From positions 1 to 64,000 of IMG/VR virus record IMGVR_UViG_3300032516_000014: DNA of 64,000 nt, one strand, 5' to 3'. A model generated the notes under the pieces. The model saw only the letters and a program-made list of their open reading frames with translations, searched no databases and was not told the DNA's origin. A program made the position numbers and the translations under genes. Shown piece after piece: positions 26,004-37,733 of this stretch (the stretch's first letter is position 1; each line of letters opens with the position of its first letter). This DNA comes from a virus.

Positions 26004-27209
26004 TTACAACAACGTAATCTGAACCGCCATTAGGAGTGCCTCACCAGCCGGCCCGAGGTTATCAAGCGCCGACAGATTCGCAAGATGATAGTATTGAGTA
26101 ATCGCCTGCACTTCGTAAGTGGTATCATCTACGGCGTGCAGCACTCCCGACGCCGATACCAATCCGATTCCGGCGTTATCCGGGACGGCACTCCCACAAG
26201 GAAACCCAGCCGATCCAACTACATCCCCCGAATCCGATCCGTTTTCTACCGCACGGCTGTTCGACACGTCGTAAAGCCGCAACCGCGGCTGCGCAAACGA
26301 GGACCCCGCAAAAATCTGTATCCGGTACTCTCCCGCCGGCAACGTAAACTGATCTCCAGAAAAATCAAGACTCAACGCATCCGGGTCAATGATCGAAGTA
26401 AGCGGCACTCGCGTCCAAATATCGGAAACAGCCCAGCTAGTTAGTTGCCAAGGAGGCCCGGCTTGAGTGAACGCAATGGTCGCCACTTTACGAGTCTGCG
26501 CCGGCACGACGATCGCAGGCATGAAGTTTATCACCTGCCAGCCTGTGCCGTCGAAAGCCAATTGATAAATGCGATTCGGTTGCAGTTCGTTCGCCCCTAC
26601 CGCCACCGTCGCGTCGCGGCGAATCGGGTAGGCCGGCCCGCCGTTCAGCGCCAGGGTGGCGCCGGCTGCGTTCACGTATTGAAACTTCGCCAGCAGCCCG
26701 CAACTGGTATTCACGCCGTCCCCCAGCGCCGGTGTCGCAATCGAGCCGTCGGAATTCCGCAAGGCCGCGGTGTAAGTCGTGGCCCCCGCCGCGAACACGT
26801 AAAAACACGAATTCCAGTGCAGCTTCGGCTGAGTCACGATTCGGTCGGCAAGACATTCGGTGCGCCAAACGACTCCATCCCGCAGCTTCCCGTTGCTGTC
26901 AAAGACCAAAGCGACCAGCGCATTAAGGGCGTCCACCTTGCGGCCCGTGGGGGTGTCGGAAACGTCAAGCGGAACGTAACGCCGCGTCACGGAGTCCCAC
27001 ACCCGCCACGACAGTCCGCCTTTAAGCCAGGGGCCGACGTTCTGCCGAGGCTCCACGTCTCCTACCACAAACGTCAGGAACCCGAAGGGGGACACAATCC
27101 GAATCTGTTGCAGCCACTTGTCCGCAAACTTCTGCGGCGTCCCCGCGAAGGTCGGATCGAGGGGGGCCATCTCGATTAACAACTGCGAAGGAATCGGGAT
27201 TGAACTCAT
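26004..27209 (-). CDS. Tail/fibre-type protein, tandem paralogue 1, 401 aa
   Basis: Start set by ATGA overlap with the upstream paralogue (MSSIPIPS). Shares with the next gene the blocks ELAPLDP/EMAPLDP, FVVGD, GPWLK, YVPLD and the long identical stretch WRTECLADRIVTQPKLHWNS. Beta-strand-rich with no membrane segment. A C-terminal region of LPAGEYRIQIFAGS type suggests a jelly-roll or carbohydrate-binding end. Likely a tail-tip or fibre component given its place next to the nozzle-like gene. Function inferred. Confidence 0.65.
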   Translation of the reverse strand: MSSIPIPSQLLIEMAPLDPTFAGTPQKFADKWLQQIRIVSPFGFLTFVVGDVEPRQNVGPWLKGGLSWRVWDSVTRRYVPLDVSDTPTGRKVDALNALVALVFDSNGKLRDGVVWRTECLADRIVTQPKLHWNSCFYVFAAGATTYTAALRNSDGSIATPALGDGVNTSCGLLAKFQYVNAAGATLALNGGPAYPIRRDATVAVGANELQPNRIYQLAFDGTGWQVINFMPAIVVPAQTRKVATIAFTQAGPPWQLTSWAVSDIWTRVPLTSIIDPDALSLDFSGDQFTLPAGEYRIQIFAGSSFAQPRLRLYDVSNSRAVENGSDSGDVVGSAGFPCGSAVPDNAGIGLVSASGVLHAVDDTTYEVQAITQYYHLANLSALDNLGPAGEALLMAVQITLL

Positions 27210-28381
27210 AGCTTGGTTATCTGAAGCCGGGCAAGAGAACCGACCCCGGTGTCTGAACACGTGTCGGTCAAGTATCTCGCACCGAGCGCGATCATCTGCA
27301 ACGAAATCGTGGTAGTGCCCGCCAATCGCGCCTGGCCAATCAAGAAAATCTCATCCCAGGTAGCACCCCAAACAAAAGACGTGTTACTCAAACAAGTCGG
27401 GTTTCCTCCACCATCGACAACTTCGGTGCCCGCCGTTACGTTATAGAGTCGCAGCCGGGCCGCGCCGTTTGCCGCGCCTGCACACTTCGCATGCGCAAAG
27501 ATTTCGTATGAACCTGCTGGCAGGGTAATCTGATACCCGGCAAAACCAGTCGTCATCGAGTTAGGATCGCACAGATCCGTCAGAGGAACGTCAGACCAGG
27601 CCGCGGGAATCAATTGCTGAAACAAGTTCCAAGGAACGCTCGTAACCTTGAAATACGCCAGGGCGCTCGGGTGCACCACGGATGCGCCTCCCGTCGCTGG
27701 GTCGAATCCCATGATCTGCCAGGAGGTGCCGTCAAACACGATCTGGTAAATCCGGCCCACCTCGATGTTGCCCCCCACAAGCGGAGTGCCGGTGCCCACC
27801 ACGATCGGATATGCGGTGCCCCCGTTCAGAGAGAAGGTCGAGGCGCCGGTGTTAGCGTTCTGAAACTTCACGAAGATGGCCAAGCTATCCGTGATGCCGT
27901 CTCCAAAAGTCGGTGTTGCAACACTTCCATCCGAGTTCAACAAGTTGGCGGAGTAGCCATTCACTCCAGTTGCCAGCACGTAGAAACACGAGTTCCAATG
28001 CAGCTTCGGCTGGGTCACGATTCGGTCAGCAAGGCACTCGGTTCGCCAGACGGTCCCGTCGCGCAACCGCCCGTTGTTGTCAAACACCGCATTGAAAAGC
28101 GCGGTGAGCCGGTCCACCTCTGCCGCTAGAGTGCTGTCAGAAATGTCGAGGGGAACGTAAGTCTTCAGCACCTCGTCCCAAACCCACCACGCGGTGCCGT
28201 TCTTGAGCCAGGGACCGGCGTTGAAAAGCGGCTGCGTGTCGCCTACGACGAAGGTAACAATTCCCGACGGGGAAGAGATCCGCACCCGCTGAATCAAATG
28301 CGTCGCGAAATCTTGCAGGTTGCCCTTGAACGCTGGATCGAGAGGGGCCAGCTCGACCACCAATTGAGTTGGATTCACCAT
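27206..28381 (-). CDS. Tail/fibre-type protein, tandem paralogue 2, 391 aa
   Basis: A homologue of the downstream 401-residue protein. The N-terminal half is the more conserved (TQLVVELAPLDP, GPWLKNG, WDEVLKTYVPLDISDS), while the C-terminal half diverges but keeps LPAGSYEIFAHAKC. This pattern, a constant head and variable tip, fits virion proteins that attach by the N-terminus and bind a receptor or glycan with the C-terminus. Located four bases after a 47-residue gene following the nozzle-like gene. Confidence 0.65.
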   Translation of the reverse strand: MVNPTQLVVELAPLDPAFKGNLQDFATHLIQRVRISSPSGIVTFVVGDTQPLFNAGPWLKNGTAWWVWDEVLKTYVPLDISDSTLAAEVDRLTALFNAVFDNNGRLRDGTVWRTECLADRIVTQPKLHWNSCFYVLATGVNGYSANLLNSDGSVATPTFGDGITDSLAIFVKFQNANTGASTFSLNGGTAYPIVVGTGTPLVGGNIEVGRIYQIVFDGTSWQIMGFDPATGGASVVHPSALAYFKVTSVPWNLFQQLIPAAWSDVPLTDLCDPNSMTTGFAGYQITLPAGSYEIFAHAKCAGAANGAARLRLYNVTAGTEVVDGGGNPTCLSNTSFVWGATWDEIFLIGQARLAGTTTISLQMIALGARYLTDTCSDTGVGSLARLQITKL

Positions 28382-28385
28382 AATC

Positions 28386-28529
28386 TTACAGGGTCATGAA
28401 CACCGTTGCGCCCGAGCCGGACACCGGGGCCGACGAGGGCAGCCCGGTCGGTTCGCCGAAGAACGCAGGGCTCTCGTAATCGTCCGGGATTTCCCGGCGG
28501 GTGATCGGTCTGGAAACTTCGTCGTTCAT
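28386..28529 (-). CDS. Small hypothetical protein, 47 aa
   Basis: ATGA overlap with the nozzle-phosphatase gene sets the start (MNDEVSRPITRRE). A polar, Pro/Ser/Gly-containing peptide without a hydrophobic helix. No family recognised. Its coupling makes translation likely. Confidence 0.5.
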   Translation of the reverse strand: MNDEVSRPITRREIPDDYESPAFFGEPTGLPSSAPVSGSGATVFMTL

Positions 28530-31306
28530 TTTGTCATTGTGTGCACGTCCACGAGCACCCCGCCCTTGGTGATGCACGTCAGCGTAAACGTCACCGGGGT
28601 TGCCCAGATTCGCATCGCAAAGTTGTCCGTGCTGGTTTCCGAATACCGGACCACACTACCCGGATACACCAGCGCCGGGTTGAACAGTCGCATCGTATTC
28701 TGGCCGCCGCCCCCGCCCGCAATGAAGTCGCAGCCACCAATCACCAAGCGTTCATAAACGTGCGAATGCCCCGACAACACCAAATCCGCGCCCCACGCAT
28801 GGAACGGCCAGCGCAGCCGAAGCTGGCCTGGATAATAGTTGTTGGTCGTGGTGCCCGAGACATACGGCGCCTGGTGCATGACGACAATCTTCCACGGCGC
28901 CGTCGAACTGGCCATAGCCGCCTGAAGCCAGAGCGCCTGCACCGAGGTCTCATCGTTACCGTCGGGCTCGCACACCGGCAACCCCGTGCCCGAGCTGGCG
29001 GTGTTGATGCCCGTGCTGAGGACGAACACCTCGATGTTGCCCACGCGCCGGGAGAAATACCTCGCCTGGCCCAGGAACCCAAACAGGAACGCGCCACACC
29101 CAAGATCGAAGTCGTGATTTCCCGCCGCGGCGATCAGCGTGCCATTCGTCACAAAAGACGAGTAAGCCGCCAGCGCCGGGGTGTAATTCGCCGGATTTGC
29201 CGAGTCGTTGATGTCCCCGCCCATGACCACGAGGTCGGGATTCCAGCTCAACACTTCGGCAGCGACCGAGTTATGATTCGCGCTCGGAAGCCCGGTGTCC
29301 GAGACGAAAGCAATCACCGTTTGGCCAGCCACAGGGACCAACGGCGCCGCCGGCTGCCCCACGAACAACCCAATAGAATAATCCGGCGGACAAATCGCCT
29401 GCAAGTGCTGCACAGCGCGCTGCGTCGCAATTTGTAGCGCCACTTTGTCCGCCGTCTCCTGGCTAATGTGGGACCGGGCCACGGCCGTTTGCGTGGTAGT
29501 CCGACCTTTGAGGGCCAAGGTAATCGACTGCATCGAATCGTAAACGTCCGCGCTTGCGTTAAGCGGCGTGAGATCCCCCGCCGCCGCCGCACCGTCAAAT
29601 CGCACCGCTCGAACAGTAGATTCATCAGCCTCGCAAACACCCTCAGCCTGCTCCGCCTTCATGTCCGCGAAAGCCCGGCACTCCAGGATCGCCGCCTGGC
29701 CACACCACGTGACCAACAACTGAAACGCATAGTCCCGCTGCTCCTGATCTGCGCTTTCCACTCCGGCGGAGGAATCGAGCAGCTCATACGTCGCCCGAAT
29801 GTCCGCGGTCCGGGTCCACCGGGACTGCTTCTTGTAGGCGAACACTTGCGAGGCCATCGTCAATTGCGCCTGCGCATCTAAATCTCCTGTCGGCGCCTCC
29901 ACCCGCTTCAGCAACGCGGTCTTGTATTTCCCCCGCTCCGCCCCGGCCCACTGGACCTTCATGTCCACCACGCCGCTTAGCTCCCCCCAGTGAATGTCCG
30001 CGTAGCGGAGGTGCTTCTTGCCCCTGGTGCCGAATTGCAGCGCGCGCATCTCCACCCAAGCGGTAATGTCAACGCCATGATCCTGCCGCTCAGACTGGAA
30101 GGCCTCCCACAACCGGTTGGTGCCGTCGTAGTCCACCGAAATGTGGAAACAACGCTCCTGCCCGTTCACGTCTCCGCTGGCCCACTCCACCGGCCGGGTG
30201 CCAGTCCAGAACGCATTCCACACCGCCGGAGACTTCTCCGTCAGCGTGGTGAGCACGTTGTGATCGAGAACCCACGTATGGTGGTTGTAGGCATCGTGCA
30301 CCGGAACACTCACCAAGAGGTAATTCTCGAACCGAGAGCACGCAATAAACTCCTGGCGATTCCACATCCTCGACTTGCTGTCTGCCATTTCGTTGTCAAG
30401 AATGAAAAACTCGCTCGTCTGCTGCACGGACCGCGCGGCGTCGTAGGAGGTCAGCCCGTATTGCGAGAACCAATAAAGGCGGCCGTGCAAAGAAATCACT
30501 GACCGCTGCGATTTGCAACCGATGGTCGGAAAAAGAGTGGTCTGGAAATCCTGGATGCTGGTCCACAAGTTCCGCTGCAACACCTGCGACTGAAACATCG
30601 TGGTGTCCTTCTCCGAAAACACCAACAGGTTTTGAGGAGCGCCCGATCCCCCCACGTTCGCCATCGCCGTAACCTCGTGCTCCAACATGAACGCATCCGT
30701 GCCGCCCAGGTAAAGGTTCTCGGTATAGTGAAACGGGTCCCAGATGTCAGAGGCGTAGATTAAATTCCGCTGCGCCACCCACAACCGATTGCCGCTCCAG
30801 CACATCGCAGTGCCCTGGGGCACGCCGTCGGGGTCTGTGGTATGCCCGCACGCGCTGCCGTCATACCAAGCCGGCGGCGCGTAGCCGTCCTGCATGAACA
30901 GAATCAACCGGGGCCGAACGAAAGACAGCGATCCGTCCGGGTTCAGCGTAACCGCCTGCTGTGCGTCAGCCCAAAATATCTGGTCCGCATAAGGGCAGAA
31001 GGTAATCTCCGACAACCAGGTAAAGGTCGTGAAGGGCGGCTCCGAAACATACACCTTGCCTTCTACCACTACCACAAGCTGGGGCGTGGCTTTCAGCGGG
31101 CGGAACAGATGCAACCCTTGCAACTTACCTTCGGGCAGGTTACACATCCACCGATACCCAGGCCGGGTCTGCACGACGCCACCGCGGTTCACCACGTTCA
31201 TGCCGCGGCAATACGTGCCTTGCGCAAGCTTCAGCGAGTCAGACTGCGAGTCTTGACCGAGCAAGAAGTTGAGCTCGCCGTCGGATTGGAAGGTAGGAAG
31301 CGGCAT
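28526..31306 (-). CDS. Tail nozzle-like protein fused to purple-acid-phosphatase-like domain
   Basis: A 926-residue protein. Residues 1-620 have the beta-rich character of podovirus tail tubular protein B (nozzle), for example LAQGTYCRGMNVVNRGGVVQ, LQGLHLFRP and WDPFHYTENLYLGG. From about 660 a metallophosphoesterase domain follows: SDTG (Asp670), GGD (Asp698), GNHD (Asn730, His731), VMHQAP (His811) and GHSH (His847, His849), the ligand order of purple acid phosphatases. It may hydrolyse a surface phosphoester or serve as a receptor-processing tip. The gene lies downstream of the beta-helix fibre and upstream of the ejection proteins, as expected for a nozzle. The fusion is unusual. Phosphatase motifs are clear; the nozzle call is from position and weak similarity. 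Confidence 0.75.
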   Translation of the reverse strand: MPLPTFQSDGELNFLLGQDSQSDSLKLAQGTYCRGMNVVNRGGVVQTRPGYRWMCNLPEGKLQGLHLFRPLKATPQLVVVVEGKVYVSEPPFTTFTWLSEITFCPYADQIFWADAQQAVTLNPDGSLSFVRPRLILFMQDGYAPPAWYDGSACGHTTDPDGVPQGTAMCWSGNRLWVAQRNLIYASDIWDPFHYTENLYLGGTDAFMLEHEVTAMANVGGSGAPQNLLVFSEKDTTMFQSQVLQRNLWTSIQDFQTTLFPTIGCKSQRSVISLHGRLYWFSQYGLTSYDAARSVQQTSEFFILDNEMADSKSRMWNRQEFIACSRFENYLLVSVPVHDAYNHHTWVLDHNVLTTLTEKSPAVWNAFWTGTRPVEWASGDVNGQERCFHISVDYDGTNRLWEAFQSERQDHGVDITAWVEMRALQFGTRGKKHLRYADIHWGELSGVVDMKVQWAGAERGKYKTALLKRVEAPTGDLDAQAQLTMASQVFAYKKQSRWTRTADIRATYELLDSSAGVESADQEQRDYAFQLLVTWCGQAAILECRAFADMKAEQAEGVCEADESTVRAVRFDGAAAAGDLTPLNASADVYDSMQSITLALKGRTTTQTAVARSHISQETADKVALQIATQRAVQHLQAICPPDYSIGLFVGQPAAPLVPVAGQTVIAFVSDTGLPSANHNSVAAEVLSWNPDLVVMGGDINDSANPANYTPALAAYSSFVTNGTLIAAAGNHDFDLGCGAFLFGFLGQARYFSRRVGNIEVFVLSTGINTASSGTGLPVCEPDGNDETSVQALWLQAAMASSTAPWKIVVMHQAPYVSGTTTNNYYPGQLRLRWPFHAWGADLVLSGHSHVYERLVIGGCDFIAGGGGGQNTMRLFNPALVYPGSVVRYSETSTDNFAMRIWATPVTFTLTCITKGGVLVDVHTMTK

Positions 31307-31318
31307 GGTTCGTTTAGG

Positions 31319-31483
31319 TTATGGTGCCGGCGGCGGAGATTGAGCCGGATGCAACGCTTGCACAATCGTCTGCACCGCTTGCGCGATTTGTTGATGCTCG
31401 TCCGCCGTCGCACGAACTTGACGAAGCACGGTGATAACAAGCTGGACAGCTTGCTCCAATTGAGAGTTGACAGGGTTAGTCAT
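31319..31483 (-). CDS. Small coiled-coil protein, 54 aa
   Basis: ATGA overlap with the beta-helix gene gives MTNPVNSQLEQAV at the start. The body is a continuous helix with heptad spacing (VQLVITVLRQV ... IAQAVQTIVQAL) and a Pro-rich end. Probably oligomeric. Possible tail assembly factor or structural spacer; no family recognised. Confidence 0.55.
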   Translation of the reverse strand: MTNPVNSQLEQAVQLVITVLRQVRATADEHQQIAQAVQTIVQALHPAQSPPPAP

Positions 31484-32270
31484 AAATAATATCCACCGTT
31501 CGCAGCAACACCCGCCACATTTCCCGGAAAATAGTTTGCTCCGCCGCCCGAGTAAAGCACCGAGTTGTATTCCGTAAGATACCGCCGCGCCGTCACGTTC
31601 AATGGATTCACAAACGTAAGACCCCAAGCCGTCGCCCAAGAAATATACTGCGCCACCGCAAACTCGGTAAACGTGACGGCTGCGGAAATCGTCAACGTCT
31701 GGCCAGTCGCAGATAACCAGCCCAACTGGGCCGAGCGGAAATGTGCATACCCGCCCCCAGAAATCGTGTAGCCCCCCGTGCACACACTCTTGCCGTCCCC
31801 CACTGCATAGACGTGCGTGCCGTTATTCGCGGTGGCAGACCCGAAATTCAAATTTTGATGAGACAAAATGCCCTGGTTGACAAACAGCAAATTCGACCCC
31901 GCGCCAGTCGTCGAAAGCTGGAAGTCTTTTACCACAAAAGAACCAGGAACCGAAAGCGTAACCACCGAGTCGCTGTTACTCACTACCGACACATTCGCCG
32001 GGGTGCCCGCGTTGCCTTGAATCGTCAACGTTCCTGCACCCGTCATTTGCTTCAACACCAGCCCGGCCGCTGTGTAAGTTCCGTCAGCGATCTGAATCGT
32101 CACACCGTAGATCGCCGTGTCCACGGAGGCAACCGTGTCGATCGCCTTCTGGATAGTCAAAAACGGCGTCCCAACTGCGAGACCATCATTAGCGTCGTTT
32201 CCAGTGGTCGCGACGTAATACGTGCGCGCCGCCGTCAACAGCTCGCGCGCCGGCAATCGTTTCAGATAGC

Positions 32271-32274
<4 letters not shown>
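31480..32274 (-). CDS. Right-handed beta-helix (pectate-lyase-like) fibre protein
   Basis: A 264-residue protein. YYVATTGNDANDGLAVGTPFLTIQKAIDTV is the classical entry of parallel beta-helix proteins (split here: YYVATTGNDANDG, then TPFLTIQKAID). It is followed by regular short strands (VTIQIADGTY, TLTIQGNAG, VVTLSVPGS). Such folds form tailspikes or polysaccharide-binding shafts. The length is short for an enzyme-type tailspike, and no catalytic residues could be assigned. ATGA overlap with the upstream fibre gene. Confidence 0.72.
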
Positions 32275-35008
<2,734 letters not shown>

Positions 35009-35012
<4 letters not shown>

Positions 35013-35980
35013 CGAATGTCTTCATCCCAGCGAGTCGATGCAACCGCTCCACGGTCCATGATCTGCGGCGGCATGAAGGTCTGCGGCGTGCGGGCTTGCT
35101 GCTCTTCCATCAGCCAGCGCAACGCGTGCACCTCGAAGGTGGCCCCGTTGGTCACGTCAGAGTCCACGTCGTAAAACTTCATCGCCTTGAGCATCATGAG
35201 AATGGCCCACGGCGAATTGAGGGGAATGAGGTCGGTCAGCGTCGCAAACTGAATCGACCGGCGCCGGAAGCACAGCCGGACCCAAGTGCTCTCGCGAGAG
35301 ATCTCAATCCGCCGATACATCGGCTCGGTCTCGTTCCACTGGAACACCCCAAGCAAAGTGCCAGTATCACAAGCAGTATTCGGCCGGTGCGAGAAATCGA
35401 AACTGGACAGCCGCACCCGATCCGTGGTAACGGCTTTGCGCACGCGAGCGACCCGACCCACAACAGGATCATCCACCGAAGGCAACGCATACCGATAAAG
35501 CGTCGGCACCCGGTAGCCATCCACCCACCCGATGGTGTCCTGGGAACGAATCCACTTGCCCGTGCTGTCGTAGCCGTAAACCCACAGCTCGCAATTCTCG
35601 TCCGCCTGGTTCTCCACAAACGCAACCAGCCGGCTCGGCGCCTTGAGGTCTTTGTGCGTCGGCCACTCGCCGTTGTCCTTCCAGGACCAATCACAGGGGA
35701 TCTTGCAGTCGCCCACTCCATTCAAGTGGAAAGAAAACAACTGATCATGCGCCAAGGTAGGCTTGCCCCCGATATTCACCGCAAGCACCGTCTCCACTTC
35801 CCGGGGCAGGGTAATGCACTTCTCAGTTGCGCAAATGTCAACGAACCCGATCAGGGGGTCCCAATCCCCCTTGTTGGCCAGCAACTCAACCGCCAACGTC
35901 ATCCGACGCAACAGAGTTGCCTGATCACAAATACCGGTGATCCGCTTCGCATCGTCCCAAATCTCGCCGACCGTGATCAT
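35009..35980 (-). CDS. Head-tail adaptor / tail tubular protein A-like
   Basis: A 323-residue protein. MITVGEIWDDAKRITGICDQATLLRRMTLAVELLANKGDW is a helical N-terminus of the type seen in T7 gp11-like adaptors. A mixed region and a helical C-terminus (WAILMMLKAMKFYDVDSD) follow. Phages of this type encode it shortly before the nozzle. ATGA overlap with the downstream fibre. Based on position and architecture, not on a diagnostic motif. Confidence 0.58.
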
Positions 35981-35983
35981 AGG

Positions 35984-36334
35984 TTACTCGCCTTCGTCGT
36001 CGTCGTCGTCGTCTTCGTCGCCCCGAACCTCCGCCGCAACTTCCTCGAACCGCTCTTCGGCAGTCGGCGTGTGCTTGTCCTCCGGCGTCACGTCGAGAAT
36101 TTCCTTCACGTCGATCTCAAGATTCCGCGTGCCCCGCTTGACGTTCCGGTTGTCCTGCTTCACTTCGTATTTCACCGTGAGCGTGCCCTCCGACGGGAAG
36201 TCTTTCAACGCCTGCCCCTCGTCGAGAATGAGGTAAAGCGTCGGATACTCCACGCGCTTTTCACCAGTCGAAGACGGCGCCTCGCACGGACAACAAGGCC
36301 CTCCACCTTCACGACCAAGATCGATTGATTTCAT
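35984..36334 (-). CDS. Hypothetical structural protein with acidic tail, 116 aa
   Basis: Start at ATG 36334, one base after the stop of the collagen-like gene (TGATATG); longer forms overlap that gene. The middle is a predicted beta-sandwich (TLYLILDEGQALKDF, TLTVKYEVKQDNR). A Cys pair CCPC occurs near residue 14. The last 20 residues are mostly Asp/Glu. Small beta-sandwich proteins at this place can be head decoration or fibre-base proteins, but no family was recognised. Confidence 0.6.
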   Translation of the reverse strand: MKSIDLGREGGGPCCPCEAPSSTGEKRVEYPTLYLILDEGQALKDFPSEGTLTVKYEVKQDNRNVKRGTRNLEIDVKEILDVTPEDKHTPTAEERFEEVAAEVRGDEDDDDDDEGE

Positions 36335-36335
36335 A

Positions 36336-37478
36336 TCAGTAATAGTAAACCACCAGGAAAGCTTTCCGGTTGCCCGTTGTGTCCGTAGTCGCACCAGTGC
36401 CCTGCCGCGCATAAAGATTCACCAGCAACGGATCATCCGAAGAAAACGAAGCCAGAGATCCCTCGAACGAAACCGCGACTGCGAGCTGGTTGTCCGCCAC
36501 GGCGGGAGAGACAAAGTTCGCGAGGTCCGTGCCGCCCCAGAGCGTTCCCGTCGGATAAACCTCTGTGTCAAATGTCGGTAAACCGCCGGCTTTCACTTTG
36601 AAAGTGCCAATGCCTTGCGCGGCCCCGGCACCGTTCGATACTAAAACGTCCTGGAACAAGATCCGGCAAAGGCCCCAAGACTTACTTGGGAGAGCCACGA
36701 TACTCCACGACCAAAGCGCGGTATCCGTAGCCCCGAGGGCAGTGCCGGAAGCAGTGCCCCGATCCACGATCATGTTCGTCGCACCACCAAGCCCCGTCCC
36801 GGCTGGACCTGTGGCACCGGTTGTGCCAGGAGGCCCCGCCACTCCCGTCGATCCCCCCGGCCCCGCCACTCCAGTCGCACCAGTCAAACCCGTAGGCCCG
36901 GTTGCGCCAGGAGGCCCAGCACCAACCACCAAAGATGAAATCGGAACCGTGACCAGATGCCCAGATAACTCCTGCACCAACTGCAACACAATCATGTTGG
37001 CGCCGACCACAGAAACCTGGTAATACCCCGAGCCCGCAATCACCAGCCAAGCCCCAGGAACAATCCAGGCCGTCGAAGTCACCGGAATCGTCACTGTTGC
37101 CCCCACAACAGGGTGCAAAAACGCAGCCGACGTGAAAGACCACGGCGGAGCCCCATCCACTCCCGCCGGACCCTGTGGACCTTGCGGGCCAACCAAGCCC
37201 ACAATACCGTTGAGGAACAGCCGCAAGAAATAGCACGCAAGACCTTCGCCCGCCGTGCGCGGATTCGAGGGCAGCCCGATGTCCAGGTTGCACGGGAGCA
37301 CCCACACGACTTCGCCGTTCACCACCGTCTTAGTAACGGTGCCGAAAAACGACTCGATGAAATTGTCCAGAGCAGACTCCAACGGCTCATTGTCCGCCGT
37401 GACTACCGTCGGGCACGAGCACGGGTTGATGCACCCGCAATTGGTAACGCAATCACCGCCACAACTTTCGCAAGACAT
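36336..37478 (-). CDS. Collagen-like fibre protein with Cys-rich N-terminus, 380 aa
   Basis: It begins MSCESCGGDCVTNCGCINPC, dense in Cys, which could bind metal or cross-link subunits. A short GPQGPQGPAG block lies near 97. A longer collagen-like block (GPPGATGPTGLTGATG, later GPPGTTGATGPAG) lies near 190-240. The C-terminal domain is beta-rich and ends AFLVVYYY. Thr in the Y position of GXY resembles glycosylated bacterial collagen-like proteins. A good ribosome site (AAAGGA) precedes the ATG. Probably a trimeric virion fibre. Confidence 0.72.
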   Translation of the reverse strand: MSCESCGGDCVTNCGCINPCSCPTVVTADNEPLESALDNFIESFFGTVTKTVVNGEVVWVLPCNLDIGLPSNPRTAGEGLACYFLRLFLNGIVGLVGPQGPQGPAGVDGAPPWSFTSAAFLHPVVGATVTIPVTSTAWIVPGAWLVIAGSGYYQVSVVGANMIVLQLVQELSGHLVTVPISSLVVGAGPPGATGPTGLTGATGVAGPGGSTGVAGPPGTTGATGPAGTGLGGATNMIVDRGTASGTALGATDTALWSWSIVALPSKSWGLCRILFQDVLVSNGAGAAQGIGTFKVKAGGLPTFDTEVYPTGTLWGGTDLANFVSPAVADNQLAVAVSFEGSLASFSSDDPLLVNLYARQGTGATTDTTGNRKAFLVVYYY

Positions 37479-37493
37479 AGTCGTTTCCTTTCC

Positions 37494-37724
37494 TCAGAGC
37501 GAGAGGTTTGCTACTTCCAACCAAATTCGGAGAATCTTCAGTTCCACAAGCGCCGGCCCGTCCCCCGCGTGATACGTGTTCTCCGCCTGCGCCACCGCGG
37601 GGATCTGCGAGAACGCAAACGTTGCAGCCGCGTGCTGCAACACCTGGATGTTCCTCGCCACCCGCACCGGATCAACCGGGATAGGAGGCTGCACCTGTCG
37701 AACTACATCGCTTGAAAAAGACAT
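37494..37724 (-). CDS. Small virion-module protein, paralogue of 39450-39695, 76 aa
   Basis: Pattern MSFSSDVVRQVQPPIPVDPVRV ... VLQHAAA ... AENTYHAGDGPALVELKILRIWLE. The same pattern occurs in the 81-residue protein and at the N-terminus of the 498-residue protein in this cluster. Helical and soluble. A plausible role is an adaptor that docks fibres on the particle (inference). It has an AAGGA ribosome site. Confidence 0.62.
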   Translation of the reverse strand: MSFSSDVVRQVQPPIPVDPVRVARNIQVLQHAAATFAFSQIPAVAQAENTYHAGDGPALVELKILRIWLEVANLSL

Positions 37725-37733
37725 ATCGTGTCC

